Shown in pieces: positions 1 to 9,207 of a stretch of 41,425 nt of DNA. Location of the stretch: positions 1 to 41,425 of the forward strand of contig CALGNF010000125.1 of the NCBI GenBank assembly GCA_937958685.1. Direction: 5' to 3'. A model generated the notes under the pieces. It was given only the letters and a program-made list of their open reading frames with translations, did not search any database and had not been told where the DNA came from. The translations under genes were made by a program, and so were the position numbers. Position 1 is the first letter of the stretch; the number at the start of each line of letters is the position of its first letter. The DNA is from an uncultured Caryophanales bacterium (GTDB lineage Bacteria > Bacillota_I > Bacilli_A > Izemoplasmatales > Hujiaoplasmataceae).

Positions 1-53
1 TACGCCGACCACCCAGATCTACACTCTTTCCCTACACGACGCTCTTCCGATCT
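1..53 (+). other. Illumina P5-side sequencing adapter (artefact)
   Basis: The first 53 bases match the Illumina P5/TruSeq universal adapter, ending in the typical GCTCTTCCGATCT, with two mismatches in the first fifteen bases. This is not genomic sequence. The native contig begins at about position 54, inside the guaB reading frame. Confidence 0.97.
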
Positions 54-54
54 A

Positions 55-1344
55 CTCGCGATCTCGCTTGCCAGGCAGGGTGGTCTCGGCTTCATCCACA
101 AAAACATGTCCATCGAGGCGCAGGCAAAGCAGATCAAGCGCGTCAAACTGAGCGAAAACGGGATGATCACCGAACCGATCACCCTGAAGAAAGACCAGAC
201 GCTCCAGGATGTGGAGGATTTGATGCGCCAGTATCACATCTCCGGGTTGCCGGTCGTCGAGGATGATGGCAAACTCTGCGGCATCATCACCAATCGCGAC
301 ATGAAATACCGCGAGGACCTTTCGCTTTCGGTCGCAAGCGCGATGACCAAGGACAACCTGGTGACAGCGCCGATCGGAACCTCCCTCGAAGATGCGAAAC
401 GGATCCTCTTCGAGCATCGGATCGAGAAACTGCCGATCGTCGACGAACGCGGCTACCTCCATGGGCTGATCACCGTCAAGGACATCGACAAGATGATCAA
501 CTATCCCCAAAGTTCCAAGGATCTCAAAGGCCGGCTGCTGGTCGGCGCCGCCGTCGGCGTCGACGGCAACAACCTCGAACGCGTCGCGGCGCTGCACCGG
601 GCCGGGGTCGACATCATCGCCGTCGATTCCGCCCACGGCCATTCCGACAATGTCATCGAGACAATCAAAAAGATCAAATCGCTCTATCCCGATTTGCCGG
701 TGGTTGGCGGCAACATCGTCACCGGCGAAGCCGCCCTGGCGATGATCAAGGCCGGCGCGGACGTCGTGAAGGTCGGCATCGGCCCGGGATCGATCTGCAC
801 GACCCGGGTGATCGCCGGCGTCGGCGTGCCCCAAGTCACCGCCATCGCCGAAGTGGCGCGCGTTTGCCGGCAACATGGCGTACCCGTGATCGCGGACGGC
901 GGGATCAAGTATTCAGGCGATATCGTCAAGGCGATCGCGGCCGGAGCCGACACGGTCATGCTGGGCTCGCTCTTTGCCGGCTGCGAGGAAGCCCCCGGCG
1001 AGGAAATCATCTACAACGGCCGCCGCTATAAAATCTACCAGGGCATGGGTTCGCTCGCGGCGATGCGCAGGGGTTCTGGCGATCGGTATTTCCAGGACGC
1101 TTCCGTCGAAGCCCGCAAACTCGTTCCCGAGGGCATCGAGGCCAGGGTCCCCTACAAGGGCAAGTTGGAAGATGTCGTTTATCAATTGATCGGCGGCTTG
1201 CGTGCCGGCATGGGTTACTGCGGCGCCCGCACCATCGCGGATCTGCAGCAAAACGGGAAATTCGTCAAGATCACCAACGCCGGCTTGGTGGAATCACATC
1301 CTCATGATGTCGAGCTTACCGCATCGGCTCCGAATTATCAATAA
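55..1344 (+). CDS. guaB: IMP dehydrogenase, 5'-truncated
   Basis: Catalyses the NAD-dependent oxidation of IMP to XMP, the committed step of GMP synthesis in the cytoplasm. The frame is open from the adapter junction and reads [20 protein letters not shown], the usual IMPDH N-terminal stretch, so the ATG at 106 is an internal Met and about 60 residues are missing. Two CBS domains occupy roughly 190-500 bp. The catalytic loop GPGSICTTR, with the nucleophilic Cys, is encoded near 780-805, and the C-terminus has the conserved ITNAGLxESHPHD. The protein is complete at the 3' end and is followed by a terminator. No upstream context is visible because the contig ends here. In Bacillus guaB is close to the origin, which agrees with other genes in this window. 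Confidence 0.97.
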   Translation, partial: LAISLARQGGLGFIHKNMSIEAQAKQIKRVKLSENGMITEPITLKKDQTLQDVEDLMRQYHISGLPVVEDDGKLCGIITNRDMKYREDLSLSVASAMTKDNLVTAPIGTSLEDAKRILFEHRIEKLPIVDERGYLHGLITVKDIDKMINYPQSSKDLKGRLLVGAAVGVDGNNLERVAALHRAGVDIIAVDSAHGHSDNVIETIKKIKSLYPDLPVVGGNIVTGEAALAMIKAGADVVKVGIGPGSICTTRVIAGVGVPQVTAIAEVARVCRQHGVPVIADGGIKYSGDIVKAIAAGADTVMLGSLFAGCEEAPGEEIIYNGRRYKIYQGMGSLAAMRRGSGDRYFQDASVEARKLVPEGIEARVPYKGKLEDVVYQLIGGLRAGMGYCGARTIADLQQNGKFVKITNAGLVESHPHDVELTASAPNYQ

Positions 1345-1369
1345 GAAATCAACCTAATGTATAATAATA

Positions 1370-1405
1370 AAAAAGAGATGCGGTTGTGATGCCGCATCTC
1401 TTTTT
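1370..1405. terminator. Bidirectional intrinsic terminator between guaB and the surface-nuclease operon
   Basis: A 9-bp perfect stem (GAGATGCGG 1375-1383, CCGCATCTC 1392-1400) has an 8-base loop and is flanked by an A-run on the left and TTTTT on the right, so it can end transcription from both convergent sides. Confidence 0.9.
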
Positions 1406-1438
1406 GTGTAATAAGAACTAATCTGAGACAAGCAAATA

Positions 1439-4400
1439 TTACGGAAGCAGGTAACTCAACGAAGGCGTGACTACCGCAAAGTCGGCCGCATTGTCGTTGG
1501 TATCGACAAATGCTTTTCTTTGGGCTGCCATGGAGTTTGTCATTCCTAAAACGGGGCCAGAACCTTCATATTGATTGCCTGTGCCAAAACCAACGAAGTC
1601 CACTACTTTCGGATCTGCAATTCCCGAAATTGGCGAACTGGCTGGACCAAGCACCAAGGCGAGTTTCCCGTTGGTGGTCGCCAAGTTAGTTATATGAGTA
1701 ATATCGGCCGTAACGGGAAGCGGTTTGTCAGTGACGGTTGTTCCGGCTGCCAATTGAATCAGATAAAACGACTGGGCGCCGATACTGCCGGTCAAATCCA
1801 AAACTTGCGAGTTGTTGGTTCCCAGTTGGAATACGCCGGTGGCGCTGGAATATTGCAATGAATATCCAACAAGGCTTACCGCAACCGTATTAGGATTGTA
1901 AAGAACAACATAGTCATTCGTGAAAGTTGCACCCGTGTTGCCGCCGCCGCCATAAATCTCATAAATCATCAGGGACAGCAGTTCCGGCGCTTCTTCGCTC
2001 TTGGCCACGGTCACAGCGATGATGACTTCCTGGCTGGTAGCGCCATCCATTGATACAGTGATGGTTACCGTGCCAACCTTATTCTCATCTGTAGGCTGTG
2101 TCACAAGCAGCGTTCCCGGGGTCGTCGTGTGATCGATGTAAGCCGTAAGCTCGGCGGATACCGCCGTGACGGTGTAGGTCGATCCGTAGACAGGAGCGGG
2201 AACAATATAATCGTCGCTGAGCGTCAAGGTTGCCGGGAGTCTTGAGGCATCCATCGCCACTCGTTGCTGATCGGTGACCACGACTTTGGCGAAGGCGCCC
2301 GCCATGCGGATGTTGCCATCCGTGCGGTATTCGCCGATGACGGCAGTCAGGGTGACTTCCTGGCCAACCAGATCCGCGAGGAACATCGGCTCGTCAAACT
2401 CGACAAAGTAGAATAGGAGCCTCTCGGAAACAGTTGGATTTTCCACGTTGGTGATGTAGTAGCTTGAGCTGATCTTGATGATCGTTCCGGTTACGGTGAC
2501 CGTCGACGCCAGATAGGGAGAAGTGTCCGCATTGGCGCTGGTGAACGCTGCGATTTGGGCAATCGTTGCGACGATCGGGTCATAGACAGCCGGTGTCTCG
2601 TCAAGTTTCACGGCAATCGTGATCGTGTCGATTTCCTGGAGTTTGTAGTACTCTTTCAAAGTGCCTTTGAGCAATACGACATCGCCGATTGCATAGGTAG
2701 CTTTCGGGAAGGCGTAAAAGGCATAGATGACCGAAGTTCCATCGGAGATGTAAGCGCCGCTGTAGACACCGGCGGTTCCGCTCGTCTTGAATTCGATGAT
2801 CGTGCCTTTCATGAAGACGATGTCGCCGGTCAGGATATTATCTGATCCTGGTAGCGCCTTGATGGCGGTGACAGCGTCGGTCACGGACACGACCACGACC
2901 GGAGCGACTTCGATGGTGAAGGCTTTGGTGTCGGTGATCGTCGTGGTGTCAGCCTTGGTGAGCGTGAGCGTCGCCAGCAGACTTACGGAATAAGCCTCGC
3001 CTTTATAGCCGAGATTGAGTTTTCCGGATTGGATGCCGGCGTCAACGCCGCCAGCGGTGATTTCCCAAGTGATGACCGAACCGTTGGTTCCCAGCGCCGG
3101 AAGCGTGACTTGGTCAAGTTCATTGGCAGTGGCAGGAAATTCCAGGGTAGCCTTGTCTTCAGCCAGTTTCTCCTCATAAGTGGAGATGGTTACGATATAT
3201 TCCTTGGTGTTGACGATTGGATCGCCACCGGTGACCGGATAGGAGAAAGTCGCCTTCAAGGTTACTTCGGTCGCTACGGAAACCGCGCCGTAAGTGACGG
3301 TGTTGCCAACCAAAGTCGCGTGGTCCGTTGGGAGAAGTTCCCAAGTCACGGCGGAAGTTCCTGACACGATGGGCAACACGACTTCTTCGTCGCTGCCGAC
3401 CGAGGTCTTGACCACCAGGGCATTGACATCCCACATGGCCTTGACGGAATCGGGAGCTTCAAGGACGGTATGGATCGTGAGTTGCAGCTGCGGGACATTG
3501 AACCAGTTGATCAGCGCGCCGGAAACATTGATGATGTCGCCGGGCGTGAATTGCTGGATCTGCGCGACGATGCCGGCATATCCCGGAGTCCGGTTGTCGA
3601 GTCTGACGACGATCGTCCGTGTATCCGTGTGGTCGAGATAGAATTGGTAGGTTCCAAAGGTGTCGACCGTCGGGGCCGCGCGCAACTGGAAGCCTTCAAA
3701 GCTGACCAGCATGCCTTGATATGGAAGCAGTCCGGCTTGGGTGAAATCGTTGGTTGTGATCGAGGTCGATTCGGGAACGACGACCGGTGTCGCAGTCACG
3801 ACATACTTCGTCAGCTGCTCGATCTCGTACAAGCCGTTATAGATCTGTTTCTTGCCATAAAGAATGATTTCCGAGCCGATTGGAATCTGCGCGAAAGCAT
3901 CTCTCATCCCCGTGGGGACATAGATGTTCAATCCACCGGTGGCGTCTTCGATCCAGAAGGCGCTCGGGGTCGTCTGGGCGGTGAGGATGCCCTTGATGAC
4001 GATCGCGTTGCCGATGGCGATTTCGGTGCCGTAGACATCGCTGATGTCGATGATGACCAGGACGGCGACATCGATTTCGAATTCCTTGGTAAGCGGAGTC
4101 AGTTCGCCAAGCGTCAGGGTCGCCTTGACCGTCACTACCTGCGGCGCGGCGACGTCGATGAACGTCAGGTTCGCGCCATCAAGAGTCGCATATTCGCCTC
4201 CGGTCAGGATTTCCCAAGCGATGACCGAATTATACGCGCCAAGGACCGGCAAGACAAGCGTATCCAGTCCATAAGCGGATTCGGGGATCGCCAATGCGGC
4301 GTGGTCGGCATCGAGAGCGTCTTGTCCGGTGAGGGGTACAAGTTCGATATCATCGGCGGTACCGTTGAAGGTGACCATCGTGCCGTTGGTGCCGTGCAGG

Positions 4401-5752
4401 GTATAATACAGGACATCGATCGTGACATATTTGCCGTCAAAAGTCTTGAGGGCGGCAAGCGATGTCGCGGGCGAGTAGGAATAGACCGTTCCCAGACGGA
4501 CAGCGCCGACATAAAGATCGACATAGCCGTTCGACAGGACCTTTACCATCGCCGAGACAGTGAATATCTGTCCGTGAATCAATTTATCTGCTGTTGGGTT
4601 GATGAATTCGATGTCATTCAGATCCAGTGCGTCCTCGACCACAATCGGCGTCACGGTGTACGTTTGATCCGAGGCAAGCACTTGTTGGAGCGTCAGGTTC
4701 GAGATCTGATACAGGGTGTTGTAGTTCTTGTACAAACCGCGGATTCTGATTTGGTCGCCGAGCTTGGCAACATTGTAGAACAGGCCGGAAGTTCCGGTGT
4801 AGACGTTCAGATATTTGCCGTCGCCGTCAAGCAGCCAGTAGCCGCCGTTGTAGACCGAGTAGACGATACCGGTCGTTTCAACGTAGTCATTGAGGATCGA
4901 TTCGCTATGGAGCGTCGCGAATGAGGTGTAGACGACAGCTGCCGGTTCGGCGATGACCCGGATCGATTTCACGACTTCGACTTCGACATCGTCGATGCTG
5001 ATGGTCGCGGTCAGAAGGACGGTTTCGTTTTCTCCGCCTTCCTCAACTTTGGTTCTGGTGATGGTGACCGTGTAGAGATTCTCCGCGTCCATCGTTGCCG
5101 AAATGGCGGCGATCAATGGCTTGTCGGATTCCCAGGCGATGGTTGCGCCTTGGGCGAGACCCGGGAGTTTGAAGCTGGTGGTGATCGCGTCCGATCCGGT
5201 GATCAGGATCGAGTTGCCGACTCTGGTCAGGAACGATGTGGCCGATTCTTCCAGGACGGTGATCGCAAATTCCCTGTACAGGGTCGTGGTGTTGAGCGTG
5301 ACCGTCACTCTCAGGGTCGCGGTCGCATTGCCGTCGCCATAATCGGGAACGGTGATTTCACCGGCGGCGCTGATGACATCGGCATCAGTCGTCGTCCAGA
5401 CGGCCAGCATTCCCGGCTGTGTCGCCGTCGGTAATGTCAAATCCGCTGTGACGGCGGTGATTGTTCCGAGATCGATGCTGTCAAGGAACGCTTGGACCAT
5501 ATCCGCATCGGACATCGTGGAGACAGTGGTCGGCGCGACGGTTGTCGGCGCCACCGTGGTCGGCGCGGCGGTTGTTGGTGCGACGGTTGTCGGCGCCACG
5601 GTTGTCGGCGCGGCGGTTGTCGGTGCGACTGTTGTTGTCGGTGCCGCAGTCGTCGGTGTGGCTGTCGTTGTCAAGTCTTCGCAACCGACAAATACGAAAG
5701 CGGACAACAGAAGCAAGCCAAGAAAGATAAATCTCTTGATTGTTACTTTCAT
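1439..5752 (-). CDS. Giant surface lipoprotein with Ig-like, OB-fold and C-terminal lamin-tail-like domains
   Basis: A 1437-residue protein predicted to be anchored outside the cell. It has a lipoprotein signal with lipobox Cys24 (FVGC), then a Thr/Ala/Pro linker to about residue 77. Bacterial Ig-like repeats recur at about 83-265, 480-560, 770-955 and 1165-1255, each with a pattern like LPxxxxxxSVIAWEI. OB-fold-like segments, of the type found in secreted nucleases, lie at about 274-470, 565-765 and 960-1160. The last ~180 residues (from IYEIYGGGGNTG) resemble a lamin-tail domain, also common on extracellular nucleases. No catalytic endonuclease/exonuclease/phosphatase domain is visible. Domain borders are estimates by eye. 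It is the last gene of the operon, 24 bases after the nuclease gene, with a GGAGGG ribosome site. I infer a nucleic-acid-binding or scaffold role; the exact function is unknown. Confidence 0.85.
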   Translation of the reverse strand: MKVTIKRFIFLGLLLLSAFVFVGCEDLTTTATPTTAAPTTTVAPTTAAPTTVAPTTVAPTTAAPTTVAPTTVAPTTVSTMSDADMVQAFLDSIDLGTITAVTADLTLPTATQPGMLAVWTTTDADVISAAGEITVPDYGDGNATATLRVTVTLNTTTLYREFAITVLEESATSFLTRVGNSILITGSDAITTSFKLPGLAQGATIAWESDKPLIAAISATMDAENLYTVTITRTKVEEGGENETVLLTATISIDDVEVEVVKSIRVIAEPAAVVYTSFATLHSESILNDYVETTGIVYSVYNGGYWLLDGDGKYLNVYTGTSGLFYNVAKLGDQIRIRGLYKNYNTLYQISNLTLQQVLASDQTYTVTPIVVEDALDLNDIEFINPTADKLIHGQIFTVSAMVKVLSNGYVDLYVGAVRLGTVYSYSPATSLAALKTFDGKYVTIDVLYYTLHGTNGTMVTFNGTADDIELVPLTGQDALDADHAALAIPESAYGLDTLVLPVLGAYNSVIAWEILTGGEYATLDGANLTFIDVAAPQVVTVKATLTLGELTPLTKEFEIDVAVLVIIDISDVYGTEIAIGNAIVIKGILTAQTTPSAFWIEDATGGLNIYVPTGMRDAFAQIPIGSEIILYGKKQIYNGLYEIEQLTKYVVTATPVVVPESTSITTNDFTQAGLLPYQGMLVSFEGFQLRAAPTVDTFGTYQFYLDHTDTRTIVVRLDNRTPGYAGIVAQIQQFTPGDIINVSGALINWFNVPQLQLTIHTVLEAPDSVKAMWDVNALVVKTSVGSDEEVVLPIVSGTSAVTWELLPTDHATLVGNTVTYGAVSVATEVTLKATFSYPVTGGDPIVNTKEYIVTISTYEEKLAEDKATLEFPATANELDQVTLPALGTNGSVITWEITAGGVDAGIQSGKLNLGYKGEAYSVSLLATLTLTKADTTTITDTKAFTIEVAPVVVVSVTDAVTAIKALPGSDNILTGDIVFMKGTIIEFKTSGTAGVYSGAYISDGTSVIYAFYAFPKATYAIGDVVLLKGTLKEYYKLQEIDTITIAVKLDETPAVYDPIVATIAQIAAFTSANADTSPYLASTVTVTGTIIKISSSYYITNVENPTVSERLLFYFVEFDEPMFLADLVGQEVTLTAVIGEYRTDGNIRMAGAFAKVVVTDQQRVAMDASRLPATLTLSDDYIVPAPVYGSTYTVTAVSAELTAYIDHTTTPGTLLVTQPTDENKVGTVTITVSMDGATSQEVIIAVTVAKSEEAPELLSLMIYEIYGGGGNTGATFTNDYVVLYNPNTVAVSLVGYSLQYSSATGVFQLGTNNSQVLDLTGSIGAQSFYLIQLAAGTTVTDKPLPVTADITHITNLATTNGKLALVLGPASSPISGIADPKVVDFVGFGTGNQYEGSGPVLGMTNSMAAQRKAFVDTNDNAADFAVVTPSLSYLLP
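5522..5674 (-). repeat. Low-complexity Thr/Ala/Pro linker repeats
   Basis: Short imperfect tandem units encode TTAAPTTVAP-type repeats just after the lipobox cysteine of the giant lipoprotein. Units are in frame and vary between GCGGTTGTCGG-like and ACGGTTGTCGG-like forms on the plus strand. Shorter versions lie in the other three lipoproteins (about 7165-7300, 8930-9090 and 23190-23330). Such arrays can change copy number and are prone to misassembly. Confidence 0.8.
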
Positions 5753-5776
5753 AATACCCTCCTATTTGAATTTTTG

Positions 5777-7363
5777 TTAATCGTGAATCGTTATGTCTGA
5801 AACGTCGGTAAGCATCACCTGGAATTTGGACTTGGAATAGACATAATCGGGACTTGCCTCCCAATCGAAGTCATAGTATCCCAAAGGTCCAATCACGGAG
5901 ATGGTTTTGCCAACGGAGAGACCGAGCGTGGTGGCGGTTTGCTGGGTGGAATCGTCGATTCTGACAGAGAAATTGCGCATCTGCGCGTCCCTGACATAAA
6001 CCGTGTTTCCCGCCATGTTGATGCTGGTGATATACAGGTTTTGGACTTCAACCAAGGTACCGATGCGGGCGAACTCGAAATCGGCGTTGGTGATAAGAAG
6101 CGGCTCGGGCATGGCAACGGGATCGTTGACCCACAGCAGCGTCCGTTTGAAGTTCGTGAGTTGCGGGCTGCCGCTGAAGTAGGTCGGCACCAAGCCGCCG
6201 ATCGTGACGTTCGCTCCGACTTGAAGTTGCGCGGAGGTCGTGAAGCCGGCGTACATGTAGACGCCGTAGCCCGTATCGTCCTGGAGATAGATGTTGTTTC
6301 CGACTTTGCGGGTGATCGTACCGGTGACGATGGCTTTCAATCCGACTACGTCGTCGAAGTTGAGCATCAAGTCCATGATCGAAATTTCCGCGCCATCGCG
6401 GCTATAGTCGTATTCGGGATCGATCTCGCCCCAAACGCGGCGTTTGGTCAGGGAGGCGTCCCAATCAGCGAGCGTTAGCAGCATCGTGAATTTCGAACCC
6501 ACGGACACCTTGTTTTTGGAATAGGCGAGTTCGACGAGTTCGAGATTGAGCAGGATAAAATCATCCTCGGCTGTATCCCGGTACCAAACCCATGCGAGAT
6601 AGCGGCCATTGCCGTCCTGACGTTCGCCCTCGGCTTGAAGGACGATGGTCTCGGCGTTTTTCAACTTGGCTTCCGTGTAGCGGGCGGCAGCCTTCCCCCA
6701 CGGTTCATAAAGTGCCGTTGATTCGGGAGTGTCGATGCCAAGATATCTTACGGAAAAACTTTGGCTGCCGCTGGTGAACCAGGTCGTGTCGCCGTCGATA
6801 TAGCGTTGGACGGTGACGACGCCGATGCCATCGGCGATGAATTCCTTGCCTTGATAATCGGCATCCTGAAGCAACAGCGGATTGCCAAGATCGTCTTCAT
6901 ACTCGTCCAGTTGGTAGAGATACTTGATTTCCAGATGCAGCGGGGATGTGAAGACCCTGACCAGGCTGCCAAGTTCGACAGGATCGCCGATTTGCAGGTT
7001 GGAGCCGTATTTGATGAATTTGTCGTACTCGTTTTCCTCGTAGATCCGGGAGACGTCGATCGAAAAGACGACTTCCAGCCCCAAGTCTTCCAGTATGTCC
7101 GTGATCGTTGCCTGGCTCTCACCCGCAAGATCCGGAAGCATGACATTGTTGTTGGTCGTGGTGACGAATGTCGCCGGTTCGGCCGTGGTGATTGTCGTCG
7201 GCGACTCGGTCGTCGTGACCGTTGTCGGCGTTTCCGTCGTCGTGACTGTCGTGATGGGCGCGGCGGTGGTCGTGACGGGTGTCGTCGTGGTGATGTCCTG
7301 GCACCCGGCCACGAACAGGGTGAAACTCATGAGCAACAACAAGATTGTAAGTTTCTTATACAT
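5777..7363 (-). CDS. Surface lipoprotein nuclease: PASTA-like, SNase (thermonuclease) and OB-fold domains
   Basis: Predicted Ca-dependent, sugar-nonspecific nuclease tethered outside the membrane. It has a signal peptide with lipobox Cys21 (FVAGC), a Thr-rich linker to about residue 70, a PASTA-like segment at about 73-140, the SNase domain at about 165-320 and OB-fold-like segments to residue 528. The staphylococcal-nuclease active-site pattern is intact: DGDT, then VRYLGIDTPES (Arg, Asp and Glu of the classical R35/D40/E43 set), then DGNGRYLAW (equivalent of R87). It lies 34 bases downstream of the ABC binding-protein gene and 24 bases upstream of the giant lipoprotein, so all are likely co-transcribed. 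In several mycoplasmas SNase-type surface nucleases sit beside sugar-type ABC importers. I infer a role in degrading external DNA or RNA for nucleotide salvage. Confidence 0.92.
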   Translation of the reverse strand: MYKKLTILLLLMSFTLFVAGCQDITTTTPVTTTAAPITTVTTTETPTTVTTTESPTTITTAEPATFVTTTNNNVMLPDLAGESQATITDILEDLGLEVVFSIDVSRIYEENEYDKFIKYGSNLQIGDPVELGSLVRVFTSPLHLEIKYLYQLDEYEDDLGNPLLLQDADYQGKEFIADGIGVVTVQRYIDGDTTWFTSGSQSFSVRYLGIDTPESTALYEPWGKAAARYTEAKLKNAETIVLQAEGERQDGNGRYLAWVWYRDTAEDDFILLNLELVELAYSKNKVSVGSKFTMLLTLADWDASLTKRRVWGEIDPEYDYSRDGAEISIMDLMLNFDDVVGLKAIVTGTITRKVGNNIYLQDDTGYGVYMYAGFTTSAQLQVGANVTIGGLVPTYFSGSPQLTNFKRTLLWVNDPVAMPEPLLITNADFEFARIGTLVEVQNLYITSINMAGNTVYVRDAQMRNFSVRIDDSTQQTATTLGLSVGKTISVIGPLGYYDFDWEASPDYVYSKSKFQVMLTDVSDITIHD

Positions 7364-7397
7364 TATCCTCAGTCCTTAGAAACAATGATTGCCACTT

Positions 7398-9161
7398 TTA
7401 CCAGGTCAACTGGTTCTTCATGAAACTCAAAGCCGCTGATGGTGTGCGCGTCTTGTTGAAGATGAATTCCAGGCAGTAGCCGGCTTCAACACGGGCTTGC
7501 GCCGATCCGGCGCTTCTCGCTCCGGCGGCGAAAGCCGGGTCATATTGATAATATTGCGTTTGCGCCCTGGCGACATTGGCCACCATCGAGGAATGGAGAT
7601 AATCCCATCTTTCGTCGGTGACTTCCCAGTCGACGATGCCATCGGCTTCCCAGTATTCCTGGGCGATTTCCAAGAAGTCCGCATAGGTGGTGGTGAAAGT
7701 GGTCGTGAGCGGAATTCCGACTTCGGACGTGTAGGCGGAAAGCCTGACCGGCAGATAGCCTGTGTCCATTGCCCATCTGGCGGTGTTGTCGGTGTTGGTC
7801 AGATATTTGATGAACAGCCAGGCGAACAATTTCTCGTTGGCGGTCGCTCTGCTGAAGATACCGATGTTCGGGCCTTGCTGGACCGCGGAAAGCGAGCCGG
7901 TGAAGCTGTAGTTGTTGGTTCCGTCCGTCAGGGTGACGGGGGTGTTGTGCTCGGCGACTGATTGCGGAACGCCGACGAAGTCGACATCGAAGATCCCGAA
8001 CTTCAGGTTGGCTTGGGTATCCGCAAGCGAGGGGATGTTGTAGCCGACGCCGGCGGTCGAGCCGACCGTCATGCAGACATCACCATATTTGAAATTCAGC
8101 GAGCCGTAACTTTGACCCCAGATGATCGGCAGAACAAATGTTTTGGCGTTGAACATCGCGTTGATGTAGTTGAGCATCGACAGCGTTGTCGCGTTGTCGA
8201 TCAGGATTTCACCCAGTGAATTGGTATAGGGCGCGTTGAATTGACGGCTCATGTTGATATACATGTTGCCTGAGGAGTCGTAATTGAGCAGGTAGCCGCA
8301 TTTTTTCTCTCCCACATTCGTCGTACCGGTCCCCGAGGTGAGGATCGGTGTCAGATCTTGCAGTTGTTGGAAAGTGAGCGGGTTGTCGTGCGAAAGGAAG
8401 CCCTCGTCGGAGATTTCGATGCCCAGCGCCCTGATCGCGGTGACATGATGTTTCAGCACCATGCGGTTGACCGCCATCGTCTCGGTGGATTTGGAGTAGG
8501 GCAGCGAGTAATAGAAACCGCCGATATACTGGTTGTTCTCGGCGAGATAACCAGGCACAAAGTCCTCGATGTCAAGGCCGACATCGACGAATTGTCCAAA
8601 TATCGTCGATTGGCTGTCAAGCACTTCATAGCGGACATTGCTGTTGATGTAGGTATCGAGTTTGGCAACAGCGTTGGCGGTGATGTAGGCGGCGTAGTGG
8701 TCGGGATAGCCGAGCGCCATTGTCGGCACCTGGTTGACCGAAATGCCAAGGTTGATCTTCTCTCTCAGCGTGTTGTAATCAGACTGGGAGGTGGAAGTGA
8801 TCGTCACATTCGGGAACATCGCTTCGAATTCGTCGATCATCGTGTCGAGCAAAGCCGATTTGTCGACGCCGTAGATGTGCCAGAAAACGATTTCCACCGG
8901 ATCATCGGGAAGATCCATCAGCACTTTCGGAACCGCCGTGGTGGTGGGTGCCGCCGTAGTCGTTGGCGCTTCCGTCACCGTGGTGGTCTCTCCGGGAAGT
9001 GTTGTTCCCTGGGTCGTGACGACCGTGGTGGTCGGCGCGGCTGTCGTCGTCGGCGCGGCCGTTGTCGTTGGCGCGGCGGTTTCGGTGGTGACGACATCGA
9101 CGCAACCGATGATCGCGAAGGCAAACAGGAAAGTTGTCAAGCCAATCAGTAGTTTTTTCAT
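7398..9161 (-). CDS. ABC transporter substrate-binding lipoprotein (family 1, UgpB/MalE-like)
   Basis: A 587-residue solute-binding protein with lipobox Cys20 (AIIGC) and a Thr/Ala/Pro linker up to about residue 80. The mature domain begins PVEIVFWHIYG and continues with DEFEAMFPNVTI, the usual start of family 1 extracellular binding proteins for sugars and glycerophosphodiesters. It is longer than a typical member (about 420-450 residues) because of the linker and some internal insertions. Ribosome site GGAGG. It follows the two permease genes and precedes the nuclease, so the ligand could be a nucleic-acid breakdown product and not a simple sugar; that is inference from position. Ligand specificity cannot be read from the sequence. 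Confidence 0.92.
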   Translation of the reverse strand: MKKLLIGLTTFLFAFAIIGCVDVVTTETAAPTTTAAPTTTAAPTTTVVTTQGTTLPGETTTVTEAPTTTAAPTTTAVPKVLMDLPDDPVEIVFWHIYGVDKSALLDTMIDEFEAMFPNVTITSTSQSDYNTLREKINLGISVNQVPTMALGYPDHYAAYITANAVAKLDTYINSNVRYEVLDSQSTIFGQFVDVGLDIEDFVPGYLAENNQYIGGFYYSLPYSKSTETMAVNRMVLKHHVTAIRALGIEISDEGFLSHDNPLTFQQLQDLTPILTSGTGTTNVGEKKCGYLLNYDSSGNMYINMSRQFNAPYTNSLGEILIDNATTLSMLNYINAMFNAKTFVLPIIWGQSYGSLNFKYGDVCMTVGSTAGVGYNIPSLADTQANLKFGIFDVDFVGVPQSVAEHNTPVTLTDGTNNYSFTGSLSAVQQGPNIGIFSRATANEKLFAWLFIKYLTNTDNTARWAMDTGYLPVRLSAYTSEVGIPLTTTFTTTYADFLEIAQEYWEADGIVDWEVTDERWDYLHSSMVANVARAQTQYYQYDPAFAAGARSAGSAQARVEAGYCLEFIFNKTRTPSAALSFMKNQLTW

Positions 9162-9207
9162 ATCTATCCTCCAATTTTGAGATTGATGACCATATCGTGA
9201 AAGTTAA

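Noticed and set aside
1..1425. tRNA, rRNA or mobile elements in the window
   Set aside because: No tRNA-like cloverleaf with T-loop GTTCGAATC, rRNA stretch, transposase or integrase was found while reading the whole window, though a covariance search (tRNAscan-SE, Infernal) would be more certain.
3470..4924. 484-residue plus-strand open frame inside the giant lipoprotein gene
   Set aside because: It is antisense to a gene with a signal peptide, ribosome site and domain repeats; the translation is rich in Asp/Arg/Val with no recognisable motif, typical of a shadow frame in GC-rich coding DNA.
5522..5674. Possible CRISPR or tandem DNA repeat array
   Set aside because: Repeat units are short, in frame and encode a Thr/Ala/Pro linker; there are no spacers of even length and no cas genes.
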